Positions 4,875-5,283 of a stretch of DNA of 5,283 nt are shown here, piece by piece. Position 1 is the first letter of the stretch. Each line of letters opens with the position of its first letter. Under the pieces are notes generated by a model that made no database searches, had not been told where the DNA came from, and was given only the letters and a program-made list of their open reading frames with translations. Source of the stretch: an uncultured Actinomycetes bacterium (lineage in GTDB: Bacteria > Actinomycetota > Actinomycetes > Nanopelagicales > Nanopelagicaceae); contig CAIXVA010000059.1 of the NCBI GenBank assembly GCA_903922745.1, positions 1 through 5,283 of the forward strand, given 5' to 3'. A program made the position numbers and the translations under genes.

Positions 4875-5283
4875 TTACTTAGCCAAGCTTGCTGCTAGTT
4901 CAGCTGCGTTGCGCTCAACATCGGCAAGACCGCCGCACATGAAGAATGCCTGCTCTGGAATGTGATCGTACTTTCCATCTGCAAGTGCTTCGAATGCTTC
5001 GATTGTCTCTGATAGTGGAACGAACGATCCTTCGATTCCTGTAAACACCTTCGCTACGAATGTGTTCTGTGACAAGAAGCGCTGGATACGACGTGCACGA
5101 CCTACAAGTACGCGGTCATCTTCTGACAATTCATCAATACCGAGAATTGCAATGATGTCCTGTAAATCCTTGTAACGCTGCAAGATCTGCTTAATGCGGT
5201 TAGCAACACGGAAGTGTTGTTCTCCGATGTAGCGTGGATCCAAGATGCGTGAAGTTGAGTCAAGCGGATCCACAGCTGGGTAA
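4875..5283 (-). CDS. atpD: F1Fo ATP synthase beta subunit, C-terminal part (gene continues past the window)
   Basis: The frame is open to the right edge, and 135 C-terminal residues are visible, beginning [20 protein letters not shown]. This is the highly conserved stretch after the catalytic core; the Walker A P-loop and Walker B lie outside the window. GTG 5271-5273 is an internal Val, not a start. Downstream, DELSEDD (complement of 5115-5135) is the DELSEED-loop equivalent through which beta pushes gamma and contacts epsilon. [21 protein letters not shown] and [13 protein letters not shown] follow in the expected order, then the C-terminus [10 protein letters not shown]. Beta subunits carry the catalytic ATP synthesis sites of F1. 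The gene is followed after four bases by atpC in the normal atp operon order (..D-C). Confidence 0.98.
   Translation of the reverse strand, partial: YPAVDPLDSTSRILDPRYIGEQHFRVANRIKQILQRYKDLQDIIAILGIDELSEDDRVLVGRARRIQRFLSQNTFVAKVFTGIEGSFVPLSETIEAFEALADGKYDHIPEQAFFMCGGLADVERNAAELAASLAK

Noticed and set aside
5271..5273. GTG as the start of a 132-residue gene at the right edge
   Set aside because: The frame continues upstream with YPA before VDPLDSTSR, the conserved internal sequence of AtpD, so this is a truncated atpD and not a separate gene.

Overview
The window looks like a compact chromosomal segment from a low-to-mid GC actinobacterium with a streamlined genome. The evidence is the murA/PduO-type adenosyltransferase pair beside the end of an F1Fo ATP synthase operon, a MurA of the actinobacterial type (Asp in place of the active-site Cys), and a small zinc-finger-like protein with a KPYRCPGCDQ..HVVAW..RHWH..CW core known from Actinomycetota. 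Very short or negative intergenic distances, a base composition well below that of Streptomyces or Mycobacterium, and leaderless-looking starts recall the freshwater acI/Nanopelagicales group. That last placement is inference, not proof.

Layout, left to right. The last 40 codons of an unidentified plus-strand gene (2-124) meet, stop codon on stop codon, a minus-strand gene for a 105-residue CxxC/HxxC protein (121-438). A 30-bp divergent spacer follows. Then comes a plus-strand operon of three overlapping genes: an ABC ATPase (469-1329), its ABC-2 type permease (1313-2107) and a secreted protein of unknown function with four cysteines (2100-2657). This operon again ends stop-on-stop with a minus-strand PduO-type cob(I)alamin adenosyltransferase gene (2654-3226). 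A 28-bp divergent spacer carries two mirror-image -10 hexamers, each six bases from its ATG, and leads to murA on the plus strand (3255-4514). murA converges on the 3' end of the ATP synthase operon, atpC (4619-4870) and the C-terminal part of atpD (4875-5283, open at the window edge), with a strikingly symmetric bidirectional terminator between them (4522-4597).

How the genes relate. The ABC ATPase and permease should form one exporter, and the secreted protein is probably made with it. MurA starts peptidoglycan precursor synthesis, the PduO-type enzyme makes adenosylcobalamin, and AtpD/AtpC are the beta and epsilon subunits of F1. These are mostly housekeeping genes. I found no mobile element, CRISPR array, tRNA or rRNA, and no stretch above about 105 bp lacks a gene.

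I do not see a clear undescribed multi-gene system. The points worth a second look are the regulatory architecture (mirror-image leaderless promoters, stop-on-stop convergent genes, a symmetric terminator), the epsilon subunit cut off at its N-terminal domain, and the uncharacterised secreted protein tied to the exporter.
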